Assembly (NCBI GenBank): GCA_905221125.1
Contig: CAJNBY010000005.1
Span: 1 to 64,000, forward strand
Source of the DNA: a bacterium
GTDB taxonomy: Bacteria > Bacillota > Bacilli > Lactobacillales > Streptococcaceae
Direction: 5' to 3'
Length of the DNA stretch: 64,000 nt
Shown: one piece after another, positions 27,624 through 37,379 of the stretch
How positions within the stretch are numbered: the first letter of the stretch is position 1
How the letters are laid out: every line of letters starts with the position of its first letter
Program-made: the position numbers and the translations under genes
The notes under the pieces: model-generated
What the model was told of the DNA's origin: nothing
What the model saw: only the letters and a program-made list of their open reading frames with translations
Database searches by the model: none

Positions 27624-29285
27624 TTATTTTGCTTCCATGACTACTGGTAAAATAGCTGGACGACGCTTGGTTTGATCAAAGAGGTACTTGGTCAGATTAT
27701 CACGAACTTTCCCTTTAAGATCTGCCCAGTCAAAGTCATCTCCTTGAAGATACTCTTCCACCGTTTGGTTAATCAATTCTGAACTTTCACGGAGAATATC
27801 GCGACTCTTCTTGAGATAAACAAATCCACGCGTGTGAACACGAGCCTTGGCCACAATTTTCTTCTCACGACGATTAACAGTAATTGCTACGATGAAAATA
27901 CCATCCTCTGACAAGACCTTACGGTCACGAAGGACTACATTTCCAACATCACCGATAGCATTTCCGTCAATCAAGACATCGCCTGCCGAAACTGCGCCAG
28001 CTGGGACAAAGTCCCCATTCTCATAAGCCATGCTGGTTCCCTTTTTAGGAATGAAAATGCGTTCTGGCAACATACCAACAGCCATAGCAGCCTTGGCATG
28101 GGCATCCAACTCACGGTACTCCCCTTGAATTGGGAAGAGATACTTGGGTTGCAAGAGATTGATCATCAACTGCAAATCACGCGCATTTCCATGACCTGAT
28201 ACACGCAAGCTTTGAGTGATCAGTTTGACAACCCCGCCAGCTTGGTAAATCATGTTTTCCACACGCGCCATAACTGCTTCTTTGGCGATAGACGGAGTGG
28301 TTACGATATAGACCAAGTCACCGTCCTTGATTTCCACATAACGGTGGCGACCAATCGACATCTTACGAAGACCATTGATAGGCTCACCCATACGGCCTGT
28401 CTCAAGGATAATCAACTCATGGTCCTCAAAACGAGACATATCTTTTGGCTTAATCAAAAGACTTTCGTTAGCTAGAGACAATTTCTTAAGGCGAATAGCG
28501 GTACGGACGATATTTTCAATATCAAACCCTGTCAAGACCACACGACGACCTGTTGCATCCGCAGCGTCAAATACCTGCTGGATACGAGAGAGATTGCTGG
28601 CTACCGCCGCAACGATGATACGACCCTCCCAGTCCGAAATGGTTTGAGTGATCTCGTCCCCAACTTCACTTTCGCTAGCCACTTGGATATTACTATCCGC
28701 ATTGGCTGAATCGCTAAGAAGAGCTAGAACTCCATCACGACCGATTTCTGCCAAACGAGCAAAGTCTGTCGCATAAGATTCGCTAGCTGTTTGGTCAAAT
28801 TTGAAGTCACCTGTATAAACGATGCTACCTTCAGCCGTCTTCAAGACCACACCCAGACTCTCTGGGATAGAGTGGGTCGTACGGAAGAAGGACACTACAG
28901 TCCCTCCAAAATCAATCTCCGTATTCTCATCAATGACATGAAAATCATTGAATTTCTTAACCGCATCATTTCCTTTGACAAAAAGTTTTGCCAACTCAAT
29001 GGTCAACTCAGAGCCAAATACAGGTACCTTGGCTTCAGCCAAGAGATAAGGCAGAGCACCAATGGCATCCGCATGGCCGTGGGTCAAGAAGACCCCAGCG
29101 ATACGATCGCTATTTTCAAAAAGGTAATCCATATTTGGAATGACGACATCCACCCCTAGTTGTTCATTTTCAGGATATTTCAGACCTGCATCCAAAACGA
29201 AAATAGACCCATCGATTTCAGCGATATACATATTTTTCCCGTTTTCACGTACACCACCAAGTGTTGTTAAACTGATATTACTCAT
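27624..29285 (-). CDS. rnjB: Ribonuclease J2
   Basis: Metallo-beta-lactamase/beta-CASP RNase of 553 residues, partner of RNase J1 in mRNA decay and processing. The fold begins LGGVRENGKNMYIAEIDG. The metal motif is HGHADAIGALPYL at about 73-85, where the second Asp-His pair of HxHxDH is altered. This degenerate form is typical of RNase J2 in Firmicutes, so catalysis probably lies mainly in J1. The beta-CASP motif SGHGNARDLQ (about 365) is intact. It has its own promoter at 29379-29406. Confidence 0.93.
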   Translation of the reverse strand: MSNISLTTLGGVRENGKNMYIAEIDGSIFVLDAGLKYPENEQLGVDVVIPNMDYLFENSDRIAGVFLTHGHADAIGALPYLLAEAKVPVFGSELTIELAKLFVKGNDAVKKFNDFHVIDENTEIDFGGTVVSFFRTTHSIPESLGVVLKTAEGSIVYTGDFKFDQTASESYATDFARLAEIGRDGVLALLSDSANADSNIQVASESEVGDEITQTISDWEGRIIVAAVASNLSRIQQVFDAADATGRRVVLTGFDIENIVRTAIRLKKLSLANESLLIKPKDMSRFEDHELIILETGRMGEPINGLRKMSIGRHRYVEIKDGDLVYIVTTPSIAKEAVMARVENMIYQAGGVVKLITQSLRVSGHGNARDLQLMINLLQPKYLFPIQGEYRELDAHAKAAMAVGMLPERIFIPKKGTSMAYENGDFVPAGAVSAGDVLIDGNAIGDVGNVVLRDRKVLSEDGIFIVAITVNRREKKIVAKARVHTRGFVYLKKSRDILRESSELINQTVEEYLQGDDFDWADLKGKVRDNLTKYLFDQTKRRPAILPVVMEAK

Positions 29286-29378
29286 TTTTCCTCCGAAAGC
29301 TTAATTTATCTTGATTATAGGGTTGCTTGCCCTCTTATTCTAAAAGCACTATTACTTTTAGCCGAATCTTTTCCTACC

Positions 29379-29406
29379 ATTATACCATTTTTTTGATGAT
29401 TTTCAA
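29379..29406 (-). promoter_or_regulatory. Promoter of rnjB
   Basis: Minus strand: -35 TTGAAA (29401-29406), 16-nt spacer ending TGG, -10 TATAAT (29379-29384). Confidence 0.78.
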
Positions 29407-29423
29407 AATGAAGATTTATTTTC

Positions 29424-29450
29424 AAAAAAGAGCTGGTTGCCCAACTCTTT
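29424..29450 (-). terminator. Terminator of recJ
   Basis: Minus strand 10-bp stem AAAGAGTTGG / CCAGCTCTTT with loop GCAA, then six Ts. Confidence 0.88.
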
Positions 29451-29458
29451 CCTATCTA

Positions 29459-31693
29459 CTATTCCTTTTCCATTAAAAAGTCATAAATTTCTTGCACCGT
29501 ACCCAGCGCCATCATTTCTTGGTCTTTGACAGTTTGTTTAAGTTTTTGATATATCTGACTTTCTCCTATCTCCCGCTTTGATGCCTCTTTATTGACTGTC
29601 ATGACACCATCTGTGATCGTCACAAAGCCTAGTTCTTCAAACACTTGAATCATCTTGACCAGCAAGATTTGTTGAATATTGAGATATGCAGCCAAATCCT
29701 TGAGCTTGTAACGAATATCAAACTCTGGGAACTGGTAAATAGTCTTGTACAATTTGGCAAACTGCTCTCTAGTCCCATAACCTGTCAGATAATAGGCCTT
29801 GTCAATGTCATTTTTGAAATAGACAGCAGAGAAATGCTGTTCCTGAAAAATGGTCTTCAGCAGGGTCATATCCTCAGGAATGGTTTTTACGACAACCGCT
29901 TCACTAGTCGCTAAATCTGGAACTTCTCCAGCAAAATCCAAGACTGGAACTCCTTCTGGTAAGACGGCATTCTTCCCACGAATGTTAAAGAGTTGAACCC
30001 CCTCCACGCGTGCATCCACCATCATCAACTGGAGGGCAGTTTGGCCATTCCATTGGTTGACAGACAATTTGACTGCCAACTCTAGATTCTTAGTTTGAGC
30101 AAATTCTGTCGCCCATCTGCCTTGTCCGAAGACCACTACTTCAAAACTAGCCTCACCCTTGGAAATTTTCAGTTTGAGATGGGCATTGCCTGTTCCCATG
30201 GTACGGGCACTTTCAACCTGAAAATCCTTGAGATAAAAGACAGGTTTCTGATTGTCCATTCCAAAAGGTGCCAAACGTTCAAAGTTCTTGACCGTTTCAA
30301 GACTCAAAGCCTCCAAATCCAACTCTTCATCGAGATTTAACTTGTTCTTGCCACTAGCATCTGCACCTTTTTCACGGACATAATCTTCCAAGACCTGAGA
30401 TAAATCTGAAAGTTTTTCAACCTCCAGCGTCATACCTGCTGCACCAGCATGGCCGCCAAAGGCGATGAAGAGATCTCGATGGGGATCTAGAGCTTCAAAA
30501 ATATCCACCGCTTCCACACTACGAGCACTACCCTTGGCACGACCGTCCTCTATATTAAGAACGATGACTGTCTGTCCTAATTCTTCCAACAAACGACCAG
30601 CCACGATTCCTAGAACCCCAGGATTCCAGCCTTCCTTGGCCAAGACTTGGACCTTCTTCTCAGGATCCACCATGATCTTGGCTTCTTCATAGATTGACTG
30701 GACGATTTCCTTGCGCTCTTCATTTTTCTGATGAATCATGAGAGCAATCTCATGCGCCTCCTCATCGTCAAACCCAGTCAGCAAATCAATAGCAGGATTG
30801 GGATCGTCCAAGCGCCCCAAGGCATTTAAACGAGGAGCAATCTGGAAACCAACAGTTTCTTCTGTCACTTCATTAGCAGCAATCCCAGCCATGTCCAGCA
30901 TTTCTTGCAGGCCGATGCGCTGAGTATGTCCCAACATTTCCAGACCATATTGCACCAAGATACGATTTTCATCCGTCAAACTCACCATATCTGCAATGGT
31001 TCCGATAGCGACCAAGTCAAGCAGTTCCACTTGCACCTCTTCTAAAAGGGCACAAGCCAGCTTGAAGGCCACTCCGCAACCAGCCAAATATTTGAAAGGA
31101 TAGTCCGCATCTGGATGCTCAGGATGGACAATGGCATAAGCATCTGGCAAAGTTTCAGGCATGGAATGGTGGTCGGTCACAATGACATCCACTCCCATAG
31201 ATTGGGCTAATGCAATCGCCTCATGACCAGCAACCCCATTATCCACCGTCACAATCAAGGAAATTCCCTCTTGCTCGATAAAGTATTTATAAACACTAGC
31301 ATTGGGACCATATCCATCAGTAAAACGATTAGGCAGGTAAACTCTGCACTCGGCACCAAGCTGTTCCAAACTTTCCTTAACAATTGACGCCGAAGTCATG
31401 CCATCCGCATCGTAGTCTCCATAAATGAGAATATTTTCCCCTTCTTCAATAGCCTGACGAATCCGCTCCACTGCCTTGTCCATATCATGGAGTAGATAAG
31501 GATCATGCAAGTCCTCTAATGAAGGCTCTAAAAACTTCTTCAGACTTTCTTGATCCTGAATCCCTCTTTCAAATAATAACCGAGCCACCTCAGGACCCAG
31601 TCCAGCCTTCTTGGCTATCTTTGTAAAATCCGCATCTTCAACCTGCGGGGCAAACTGCCATTCATAAGTAGGTGTTATCAAAAAGACATCCAC
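29459..31693 (-). CDS. recJ: Single-stranded-DNA exonuclease RecJ
   Basis: 5'-3' single-strand exonuclease of recombination and mismatch repair, 744 residues. DHH-domain motifs are YGDYDADGMTSA (about 95), VTVDNGVAGHEA and VTDHHSMPE (about 172). The DHHA1 domain shows FGGHAGAAGM near 415, and an OB domain follows. A C-terminal extension of about 170 residues is typical of firmicute RecJ. The start is ambiguous: the ATG at 31693 (MDVFLITPTYEW), or a TTG four codons later that begins the more conserved ITPTYEW. An extended -10 (TGTTATAAT, hexamer 31718-31723) lies just upstream. Confidence 0.94.
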   Translation of the reverse strand: MDVFLITPTYEWQFAPQVEDADFTKIAKKAGLGPEVARLLFERGIQDQESLKKFLEPSLEDLHDPYLLHDMDKAVERIRQAIEEGENILIYGDYDADGMTSASIVKESLEQLGAECRVYLPNRFTDGYGPNASVYKYFIEQEGISLIVTVDNGVAGHEAIALAQSMGVDVIVTDHHSMPETLPDAYAIVHPEHPDADYPFKYLAGCGVAFKLACALLEEVQVELLDLVAIGTIADMVSLTDENRILVQYGLEMLGHTQRIGLQEMLDMAGIAANEVTEETVGFQIAPRLNALGRLDDPNPAIDLLTGFDDEEAHEIALMIHQKNEERKEIVQSIYEEAKIMVDPEKKVQVLAKEGWNPGVLGIVAGRLLEELGQTVIVLNIEDGRAKGSARSVEAVDIFEALDPHRDLFIAFGGHAGAAGMTLEVEKLSDLSQVLEDYVREKGADASGKNKLNLDEELDLEALSLETVKNFERLAPFGMDNQKPVFYLKDFQVESARTMGTGNAHLKLKISKGEASFEVVVFGQGRWATEFAQTKNLELAVKLSVNQWNGQTALQLMMVDARVEGVQLFNIRGKNAVLPEGVPVLDFAGEVPDLATSEAVVVKTIPEDMTLLKTIFQEQHFSAVYFKNDIDKAYYLTGYGTREQFAKLYKTIYQFPEFDIRYKLKDLAAYLNIQQILLVKMIQVFEELGFVTITDGVMTVNKEASKREIGESQIYQKLKQTVKDQEMMALGTVQEIYDFLMEKE

Positions 31694-31717
31694 TCTTTCT
31701 AAGAATTCTATTGCTTC

Positions 31718-31726
31718 ATTATAACA
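31718..31726 (-). promoter_or_regulatory. Extended -10 promoter of recJ
   Basis: Minus strand TGTTATAAT about 25 nt before the start codon; no clear -35. Confidence 0.55.
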
Positions 31727-31794
31727 TGATTTAGACGTTTTCTCTATCCAGATTGCTTTTTTATAAAATTTTAGTGAATTTTTTCAGATATGAT

Positions 31795-31823
31795 TTGACA
31801 AGGCCATTCTTTTGGTGTAGAAT
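31795..31823 (+). promoter_or_regulatory. Promoter of the amino-acid ABC transporter operon
   Basis: Consensus -35 TTGACA (31795-31800), 17-nt spacer, -10 TAGAAT (31818-31823). Confidence 0.85.
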
Positions 31824-31857
31824 CGTGTTATAAAATCTAACACAAAGGAGATTCCTT

Positions 31858-32616
31858 ATGGCTTTAGTAGAATTTGAACACGTCGAAAAATATTACGGAG
31901 ACTACCACGCACTCCGCGACATCAATCTCCGTTTTGAAAAAGGACAAGTTGTTGTCCTCCTTGGACCTTCTGGTTCTGGGAAGTCCACTCTGATCCGCAC
32001 CATCAATGGTTTAGAGGCTGTTGACAAGGGAAGTCTTCTAGTCAATGGTCACCAAGTTGCTGGTGCCAGCCAGAAAGATTTAGTGCCTCTTCGCAAGGAA
32101 GTCGGAATGGTTTTCCAACATTTTAACCTCTACCCTCACAAAACAGTGTTAGAAAACGTAACACTTGCACCCATAAAAGTTCTAGGAATTGATAAAAAAG
32201 AAGCTGAAAAGACAGCCCAAAAATATCTGGAATTTGTAAATATGTGGGACAAGAAAGATTCTTATCCAGCCATGCTTTCTGGTGGACAAAAACAACGGAT
32301 TGCCATTGCTCGTGGACTCGCTATGCATCCTGAGCTCCTCCTCTTTGATGAACCAACGTCTGCTCTTGACCCTGAAACCATCGGCGACGTTCTGGCTGTT
32401 ATGCAAAAATTGGCGCACGAGGGTATGAATATGATTGTTGTTACCCATGAAATGGGCTTTGCCCGTGAAGTTGCTGACCGCATCATCTTCATGGCTGACG
32501 GAGAAGTCTTGGTAGATACGACAGATGTCGATGACTTTTTCGACAATCCAAGCGAGCCTCGTGCCCAACAATTCCTCAGCAAGATCATCAACCACGAAAG
32601 TGACAAAGTCAAATAA
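31858..32616 (+). CDS. Polar amino-acid ABC transporter ATP-binding protein
   Basis: ATPase of a PAAT-family importer, 252 residues. Walker A GPSGSGKST near 39, Q-loop GMVFQHFNLYPH, signature LSGGQKQRIAIARG near 138 and Walker B LLLFDEPTSAL are all present, with the switch His in VVTHEMG. AAAGGAG lies before the ATG. First gene of a four-gene operon (ATPase, binding protein, two permeases), a full glutamine/glutamate-type importer; the exact ligand is not readable from sequence. Confidence 0.95.
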   Translation: MALVEFEHVEKYYGDYHALRDINLRFEKGQVVVLLGPSGSGKSTLIRTINGLEAVDKGSLLVNGHQVAGASQKDLVPLRKEVGMVFQHFNLYPHKTVLENVTLAPIKVLGIDKKEAEKTAQKYLEFVNMWDKKDSYPAMLSGGQKQRIAIARGLAMHPELLLFDEPTSALDPETIGDVLAVMQKLAHEGMNMIVVTHEMGFAREVADRIIFMADGEVLVDTTDVDDFFDNPSEPRAQQFLSKIINHESDKVK

Positions 32617-32626
32617 GGAGGCGCCT

Positions 32627-33421
32627 ATGAAAAAGAAATTCTTTTTATCAGCATTATTGATTAGCCTTTTCAGCCTTGCTGCTGCAAAACCAGTTCAGGC
32701 TGATACCAGCGTCGCAGATATTCAAAAGAGAGGCGAACTGGTTGTCGGTGTCAAACAAGACGTTCCCAATTTTGGCTACAAGAATCCCAAGACAGGGACC
32801 TATTCTGGTATCGAAACGGACTTGGCCAAGATGGTAGCTGATGAGCTTAAGGTCAAGGTTCGCTATGTGCCTGTTACAGCGCAAACCCGTGGACCACTTC
32901 TAGACAATGAACAGGTCGACATGGATATCGCGACCTTTACCATCACAGACGAACGCAAAAAACTCTACAACTTTACCAGCCCCTACTACACAGACGCTTC
33001 TGGCTTTTTGGTCAATAAATCTGCCAAAATCAAAAGTATTGAGGACCTAAATGGTAAAACCATCGGAGTTGCCCAAGGTTCCATCACCCAACGCTTGATT
33101 ACTGAACTAGGTAAAAAGAAAGGCCTGACCTTTAAATTCGTTGAACTTGGTTCTTATCCAGAATTGATTACTTCCCTTCATGCTCACCGTATTGATGCCT
33201 TTTCCGTTGACCGCTCGATTCTGTCTGGCTACATCAGTAAACGGACAGAGCTACTAAATGATAGTTTCAAGCCATCTGACTACGGTATTGTTACCAAGAA
33301 ATCAAATACAGAGCTCAACGACTATCTTGATAACTTGGTTACTAAATGGAGCAAGGATGGTAGTTTACAGAAACTTTATGACCGTTACAAGCTCAAACCA
33401 TCTAGCCATACAGCAGATTAA
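32627..33421 (+). CDS. Polar amino-acid ABC transporter substrate-binding protein
   Basis: Extracellular binding protein of 264 residues. The start at 32627 is set by AAGGAG six nt upstream; the frame is open further back into the ATPase gene but that is overlap. The signal peptide (FFLSALLISLFSLAAAKPVQA) ends in an AxA-type site and has no lipobox Cys, so it may be released or held by the permease. Fold landmarks are VVGVKQDVPNFGYKN and GIETDLAKMVADEL. It lies 10 nt after the ATPase gene and 12 nt before the first permease. Confidence 0.93.
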   Translation: MKKKFFLSALLISLFSLAAAKPVQADTSVADIQKRGELVVGVKQDVPNFGYKNPKTGTYSGIETDLAKMVADELKVKVRYVPVTAQTRGPLLDNEQVDMDIATFTITDERKKLYNFTSPYYTDASGFLVNKSAKIKSIEDLNGKTIGVAQGSITQRLITELGKKKGLTFKFVELGSYPELITSLHAHRIDAFSVDRSILSGYISKRTELLNDSFKPSDYGIVTKKSNTELNDYLDNLVTKWSKDGSLQKLYDRYKLKPSSHTAD

Positions 33422-33433
33422 GGAGGACACCCC

Positions 33434-34111
33434 ATGACAGATTTATCATCTTGGACAGCCTATTTTCAGGATTTTGGACAATTTTTCAATGGTTTCCTCT
33501 TCACCCTTGCCCTAGCGATTGGATCCTTTATCCTGGCCATGGTTTTGGGTATCTTCTTTGGAGCCATGTCAACCAGTAAACGTCCGATATTGAGAATTTT
33601 GGCTCGTATATTTGTGGAGTTTTACCAAAACACTCCCCTCTTGGTGCAGTTTGTTATCGTTTTTTATGGCCTACCTCTTATCAGTGACCATATCATCATG
33701 ATTCCGATTTATTGGACAGCTGTTCTCTGCGTGGGACTCTATCACGGCGCCTATATCGCTGAGGTTATTCGCTCAGGCATTCAGTCTATTCCTAGCGGTC
33801 AAATGGAGGCCGCCTTATCGCAAGGTTTTACTTATATCAGTGCCATGCGCTTGATTATCTTGCCTCAGGCCTTTCGTATCATTCTCCCTCCTTTGACCAA
33901 CCAAATCGTCAACCTCATCAAGAATACCTCTACAGTTGCTATCATCTCTGGAGTAGACTTGATGTTTGTGACCAAGTCTTGGTCAGCCCTCAACGGAAAT
34001 TACATCCCAGCATTTTTAGGCGCTGCCCTTCTCTACTTTTCTCTTTGCTTCCCTGTTGCCCAGTTTGGTCGCAAGATGGAGCAAGCCAACAAAAAAGCCT
34101 ATTCACTTTAG
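33434..34111 (+). CDS. Polar amino-acid ABC transporter permease (first)
   Basis: Inner-membrane permease of 225 residues in the HisMQ family, with about five hydrophobic segments. The EAA loop reads EAALSQGFTYISAMRLIILP (about 131-150). An N-terminal GFLFTLALAIGSFILAMVLG segment begins the fold. It is preceded by AGGAGG and lies between the binding-protein gene and the second permease, with which it should form the heterodimeric channel. Confidence 0.93.
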   Translation: MTDLSSWTAYFQDFGQFFNGFLFTLALAIGSFILAMVLGIFFGAMSTSKRPILRILARIFVEFYQNTPLLVQFVIVFYGLPLISDHIIMIPIYWTAVLCVGLYHGAYIAEVIRSGIQSIPSGQMEAALSQGFTYISAMRLIILPQAFRIILPPLTNQIVNLIKNTSTVAIISGVDLMFVTKSWSALNGNYIPAFLGAALLYFSLCFPVAQFGRKMEQANKKAYSL

Positions 34112-34120
34112 GAGGTTACT

Positions 34121-34780
34121 ATGGAATCCATTTTAGAAGTTTTAACCCCAGATAACCTAATCTTTATCTTTAAAGGATTTGGCTTGACCCTCTATATTTC
34201 TCTGATTGCCATCGTCCTCTCTACCCTTATCGGTACAGTTCTAGCGGTCATGAGAAATGGAAAAAATCCTGTCTTGCGGATTATCTCCAGCATTTACATC
34301 GAGTTTGTACGTAACGTTCCCAACCTTCTCTGGATTTTCACCATCTTTTTGGTGTTTAAGATGAAGTCCACACCAGCTGGTATCACTGCCTTTACCCTCT
34401 TTACATCAGCAGCCTTGGCTGAGATTATCCGAGGCGGTCTCAATGCTGTGGACAAGGGACAGTACGAAGCAGGAATGTCGCAAGGATTTACTTCTATGCA
34501 AATCCTCTACCACATCATTCTTCCGCAAGCGATCCGTAAAATGCTGCCAGCCATCATTTCTCAGTTTGTAACCGTGATTAAGGATACCAGTCTTCTCTAC
34601 TCTGTTATCGCCCTACAAGAACTCTTTGGAGCTAGCCAAATTCTCATGGGCCGTTATTTCGAACCAGAGCAAGTCTTCAGTCTGTATATCCTGATTGCCC
34701 TCATCTACTTCAGCTTTAATCTAGCAATCTCTAGCCTGTCTCATATGCTAGCAAAACGGTGGCAACAAGCAGCAGAATAA
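34121..34780 (+). CDS. Polar amino-acid ABC transporter permease (second)
   Basis: Second HisMQ-type permease, 219 residues. The EAA-loop sequence is EAGMSQGFTSMQILYHIILP (about 121-140). Hydrophobic segments begin at GFGLTLYISLIAIVLSTLIG. AGGAGG precedes the ATG, 9 nt after the first permease. The operon ends at a strong terminator about 10 nt downstream. Confidence 0.93.
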   Translation: MESILEVLTPDNLIFIFKGFGLTLYISLIAIVLSTLIGTVLAVMRNGKNPVLRIISSIYIEFVRNVPNLLWIFTIFLVFKMKSTPAGITAFTLFTSAALAEIIRGGLNAVDKGQYEAGMSQGFTSMQILYHIILPQAIRKMLPAIISQFVTVIKDTSLLYSVIALQELFGASQILMGRYFEPEQVFSLYILIALIYFSFNLAISSLSHMLAKRWQQAAE

Positions 34781-34788
34781 CAAATTAG

Positions 34789-34816
34789 CTCTCCATGCGA
34801 TATGGAGAGTTTTTTT
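34789..34816 (+). terminator. Terminator of the ABC transporter operon
   Basis: 8-bp stem CTCTCCAT / ATGGAGAG, loop GCGAT, seven Ts. Confidence 0.92.
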
Positions 34817-34827
34817 ACTCAATCGCC

Positions 34828-34861
34828 AAAAAACACTGCCAGATTTCTCTAGCAGTGTTTT
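34828..34861 (-). terminator. Terminator of msmK
   Basis: Minus strand 10-bp stem AAAACACTGC / GCAGTGTTTT and a T run. Confidence 0.85.
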
Positions 34862-34876
34862 GATATTTCATTTATC

Positions 34877-36007
34877 TTAGTAAACTGTTCTTTCAGTTTC
34901 TACATCGAAGAAGTGTGCTTTGTTCAAGTCAAATCCAAGTTCAACTGTTGCACCTGTTTGCAAGTAGTCACGAGCGTCAACTTTAGCAACAAATTCGTCT
35001 TTACCAACTTGGCAGTAAAGGTGAGATTCTGAACCAAGCAATTCTGATACAGAGATAGTAGCTTTGACAACTGATTCTGGGAATGTTTCAAGGAAAGCAG
35101 GTTCTGCATTCACGTCTTCTGGACGGATACCGAAGATCAATTCTTTACCTTCGTAGCCTTTTTCACGAAGAACTTTCAATGCTCCTTCTGGCACTTTCAA
35201 GCGGAAACCGTCAGAAACAATTTCGCTACCAACCAATTTCACGTTGATGAAGTTCATAGCTGGGCTTCCGATGAATCCTGCAACGAACTTGTTAACTGGG
35301 TTTTTGTAAACTTCTTGAGGAGTACCGATTTGTTCTACACGTCCGATAGTACCTGTACCAGCAGGGTTCTTAGTTGCTGACATGATAACGATACGGTCTG
35401 CAAGTGTCATCGCTTCTGTTTGGTCGTGAGTTACGTAGATAGTTGTAGCTCCGATACGACGGTGGATTTTTGCAATTTCAGCACGCATAGATACACGAAG
35501 TTTGGCATCCAAGTTTGACAAAGGTTCGTCCATCAGGAACACTTTTGCGTCACGAACAATCGCACGACCCATGGCAACACGTTGACGTTGACCACCTGAA
35601 AGGTCAGCTGGTTTACGTTCCAAGAACTCTTTCAATCCAAGGATTTCAGCTGCTTCTTGTACACGTTTGTCGATGTCTTCCTTGCTGTATTTACGCAATT
35701 TCAAACCGAAAGCCATGTTGTCATAAACAGTCATGTGTGGGTAAAGAGCGTAGTTTTGGAATACCATGGCAATATCACGGTCTTTTGGAGCTACGTCGTT
35801 GACAACCACGCCATCGATAGATGCAGTACCTTCTGTGATGTCTTCAAGACCAGCAATCATACGAAGAGTTGTTGATTTACCACATCCGGAAGGACCTACG
35901 AAAACGATAAATTCTTTGTCTTTGATGTCCAAGTTGAAGTCTTCAACTGAGTAGTGTTCGCTGTTTGGATATTTTTTGTAAATATTTTTAAGATTCAATT
36001 CTACCAT
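34877..36007 (-). CDS. msmK: Shared sugar ABC transporter ATPase MsmK
   Basis: CUT1-family ATPase of 376 residues that powers several carbohydrate importers. Walker [10 protein letters not shown] near 38, signature [14 protein letters not shown] near 135, Walker [17 protein letters not shown] and a C-terminal TOBE/regulatory region (GIRPEDV near 293) are present. No sugar permease or binding-protein gene is nearby, as expected for MsmK, which in streptococci energises multiple transporters in trans. AAAGGAG precedes the ATG. A CcpA-like site lies in its promoter, and it has its own terminator, so it is a single-gene unit. Confidence 0.94.
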   Translation of the reverse strand: MVELNLKNIYKKYPNSEHYSVEDFNLDIKDKEFIVFVGPSGCGKSTTLRMIAGLEDITEGTASIDGVVVNDVAPKDRDIAMVFQNYALYPHMTVYDNMAFGLKLRKYSKEDIDKRVQEAAEILGLKEFLERKPADLSGGQRQRVAMGRAIVRDAKVFLMDEPLSNLDAKLRVSMRAEIAKIHRRIGATTIYVTHDQTEAMTLADRIVIMSATKNPAGTGTIGRVEQIGTPQEVYKNPVNKFVAGFIGSPAMNFINVKLVGSEIVSDGFRLKVPEGALKVLREKGYEGKELIFGIRPEDVNAEPAFLETFPESVVKATISVSELLGSESHLYCQVGKDEFVAKVDARDYLQTGATVELGFDLNKAHFFDVETERTVY

Positions 36008-36039
36008 GAGGTGAACTCCTTTTGTCTTTTGATAGTTTT

Positions 36040-36062
36040 ATTATAGATGAAAACGCTTTACA
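36040..36062 (-). promoter_or_regulatory. msmK promoter with overlapping cre-like site
   Basis: Minus strand -10 TATAAT at 36040-36045. The spacer just upstream holds TGTAAAGCGTTTTCA (36048-36062), a near-palindrome that resembles a CcpA cre site with one extra base. CcpA bound there would block RNA polymerase. No good -35 is seen. Confidence 0.5.
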
Positions 36063-36081
36063 TTTCTATGGCAAGATGACC

Positions 36082-36121
36082 AAAAAAACAAAAAAGTTCT
36101 GTGCAACTTGCACAAAACTTT
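36082..36121 (-). terminator. Terminator of the cysS-mrnC-regulator operon
   Basis: Minus strand: nearly perfect 14-bp inverted repeat (arms 36093-36106 and 36108-36121) followed by TTTTTTGTTTTTTT. It overlaps the regulator's stop codon. Confidence 0.88.
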
Positions 36122-36989
36122 AGAGAATATCTGGTAAAATCAATTGATAACACAGGGTCAGGTCGGTCAATTCCTTCAACTGAAGCCCTGTCAATTCTTC
36201 CCATTTATCAATCTTGTATTGGAGAGAATTGCGATGCAAATAGAGTTGCTGGGCTGTCTTAGTTAATACAGCACTATTTTCCCAAAGAGAGAGAATGATT
36301 TCCTGAATCTGATCCTGGTCCAAAATCATCTGGTGCAGGCATTCTTTAATGACCCTCAGATCCACAATTCTTTCCCCCATACTCCAAAGATAGAGTTGTG
36401 AAAAGGTGTGAACACCTTGGTGACCCTGACGCCACCAAGTCTTGAACAAATCCCGCTCCGCTTTGATCAAGTCTGATAGGGCTTGGTGGCCTGTATGAGA
36501 CCAAACCTGGCCCAACATGATAGACAGACGCAATCCAAAGTCATACTCAACCGCTTCAATCGTATCGCTTAAAATAGCTCGTACAGAGGTGTACTTATCT
36601 TGTTGAAGCACGAAAACATAATCCTGAGCTCCGACTTGAAGCACCGTCTGGCAGTTGGGAAAAAGAGTCCGCATCATATCCAGCCAAGAAGCTAGATTTT
36701 CCTGTTGGAAATAGGACAGATGGCAGTAAACCAGCTGAATTTTTTTAAATGCTTGCGGTGCCTGCCCCTTTCCCTCAATCAGATAGGGATACCAAGGATT
36801 GAGAGAACTAGCCTGCTCCTGCTGGGTCAAAAGAGAAATCAACTGCTTTTCACGCTCGCTGAGCCCTGCTTCCTCCAGCAAAATCCACTGCTGAGAAGCT
36901 AAAGGAAGAGTTAAGTAACCCTCTTTCTCTACTGGTTGGTCTGAAATCTGAGCTTCAGGAAACCAGTCTTGTAATTCCTTTGCAATCAT
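36120..36989 (-). CDS. PucR/CdaR-type helix-turn-helix regulator
   Basis: Predicted cytosolic transcription regulator of 289 residues. The C-terminal HTH_30 domain is clear: SAVLTKTAQQLYLHRNSLQY (about 240-260), then KIDKWEELTGL. The rest lacks a sensory domain I recognise. Regulators of this type respond to small metabolites; the signal here is unknown. It begins 3 nt after mrnC and ends at a terminator. It is not in the msmK unit, although the two are neighbours and msmK may be a target. Confidence 0.82.
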   Translation of the reverse strand: MIAKELQDWFPEAQISDQPVEKEGYLTLPLASQQWILLEEAGLSEREKQLISLLTQQEQASSLNPWYPYLIEGKGQAPQAFKKIQLVYCHLSYFQQENLASWLDMMRTLFPNCQTVLQVGAQDYVFVLQQDKYTSVRAILSDTIEAVEYDFGLRLSIMLGQVWSHTGHQALSDLIKAERDLFKTWWRQGHQGVHTFSQLYLWSMGERIVDLRVIKECLHQMILDQDQIQEIILSLWENSAVLTKTAQQLYLHRNSLQYKIDKWEELTGLQLKELTDLTLCYQLILPDIL

Positions 36990-36992
36990 GTC

Positions 36993-37379
36993 CTAGCCCT
37001 CCACTTTTTGGATGCACCAAGAAATCAAGCTCTCAAGACGTTCCAGATTTTCAGTCATATGGAGATAGCCCATCACGGCTTCAAAACCTGTGGACATACG
37101 GTAAGTCACCACATCGGCATTTTTAGCCTTGGTATGGCTATTGGTATTGCGACCACGTTTATAGATTTCTTCTTCTTTTTCCGTCAGGACTTGCTCCTCC
37201 AACATGAGGGCAATCAGGCGAGCCTGAGCCTTGGCTGAGACATACTTGGTCGCCTCTTGATGGAGTTTATTGGGCTTGGTCATGCCTTTGAGAATAAGAT
37301 GACGACGAATATACATAGAATACACCGCATCCCCTTCAAAGGCTAACGCAATCCCGTTAATGAGATTGACATCAATCAC
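36993..37379 (-). CDS. mrnC: Mini-ribonuclease III
   Basis: RNase III-like nuclease without a dsRNA-binding domain, 128 residues, which matures 23S rRNA ends in Bacillus. The catalytic segment is ALAFEGDAVYSMYIR (about 11-25), the equivalent of the RNase III signature, with a late acidic cluster GFEAVMGYLHM. It overlaps the end of cysS by 8 nt, the widespread firmicute cysS-mrnC pairing. Confidence 0.93.
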   Translation of the reverse strand: MIDVNLINGIALAFEGDAVYSMYIRRHLILKGMTKPNKLHQEATKYVSAKAQARLIALMLEEQVLTEKEEEIYKRGRNTNSHTKAKNADVVTYRMSTGFEAVMGYLHMTENLERLESLISWCIQKVEG

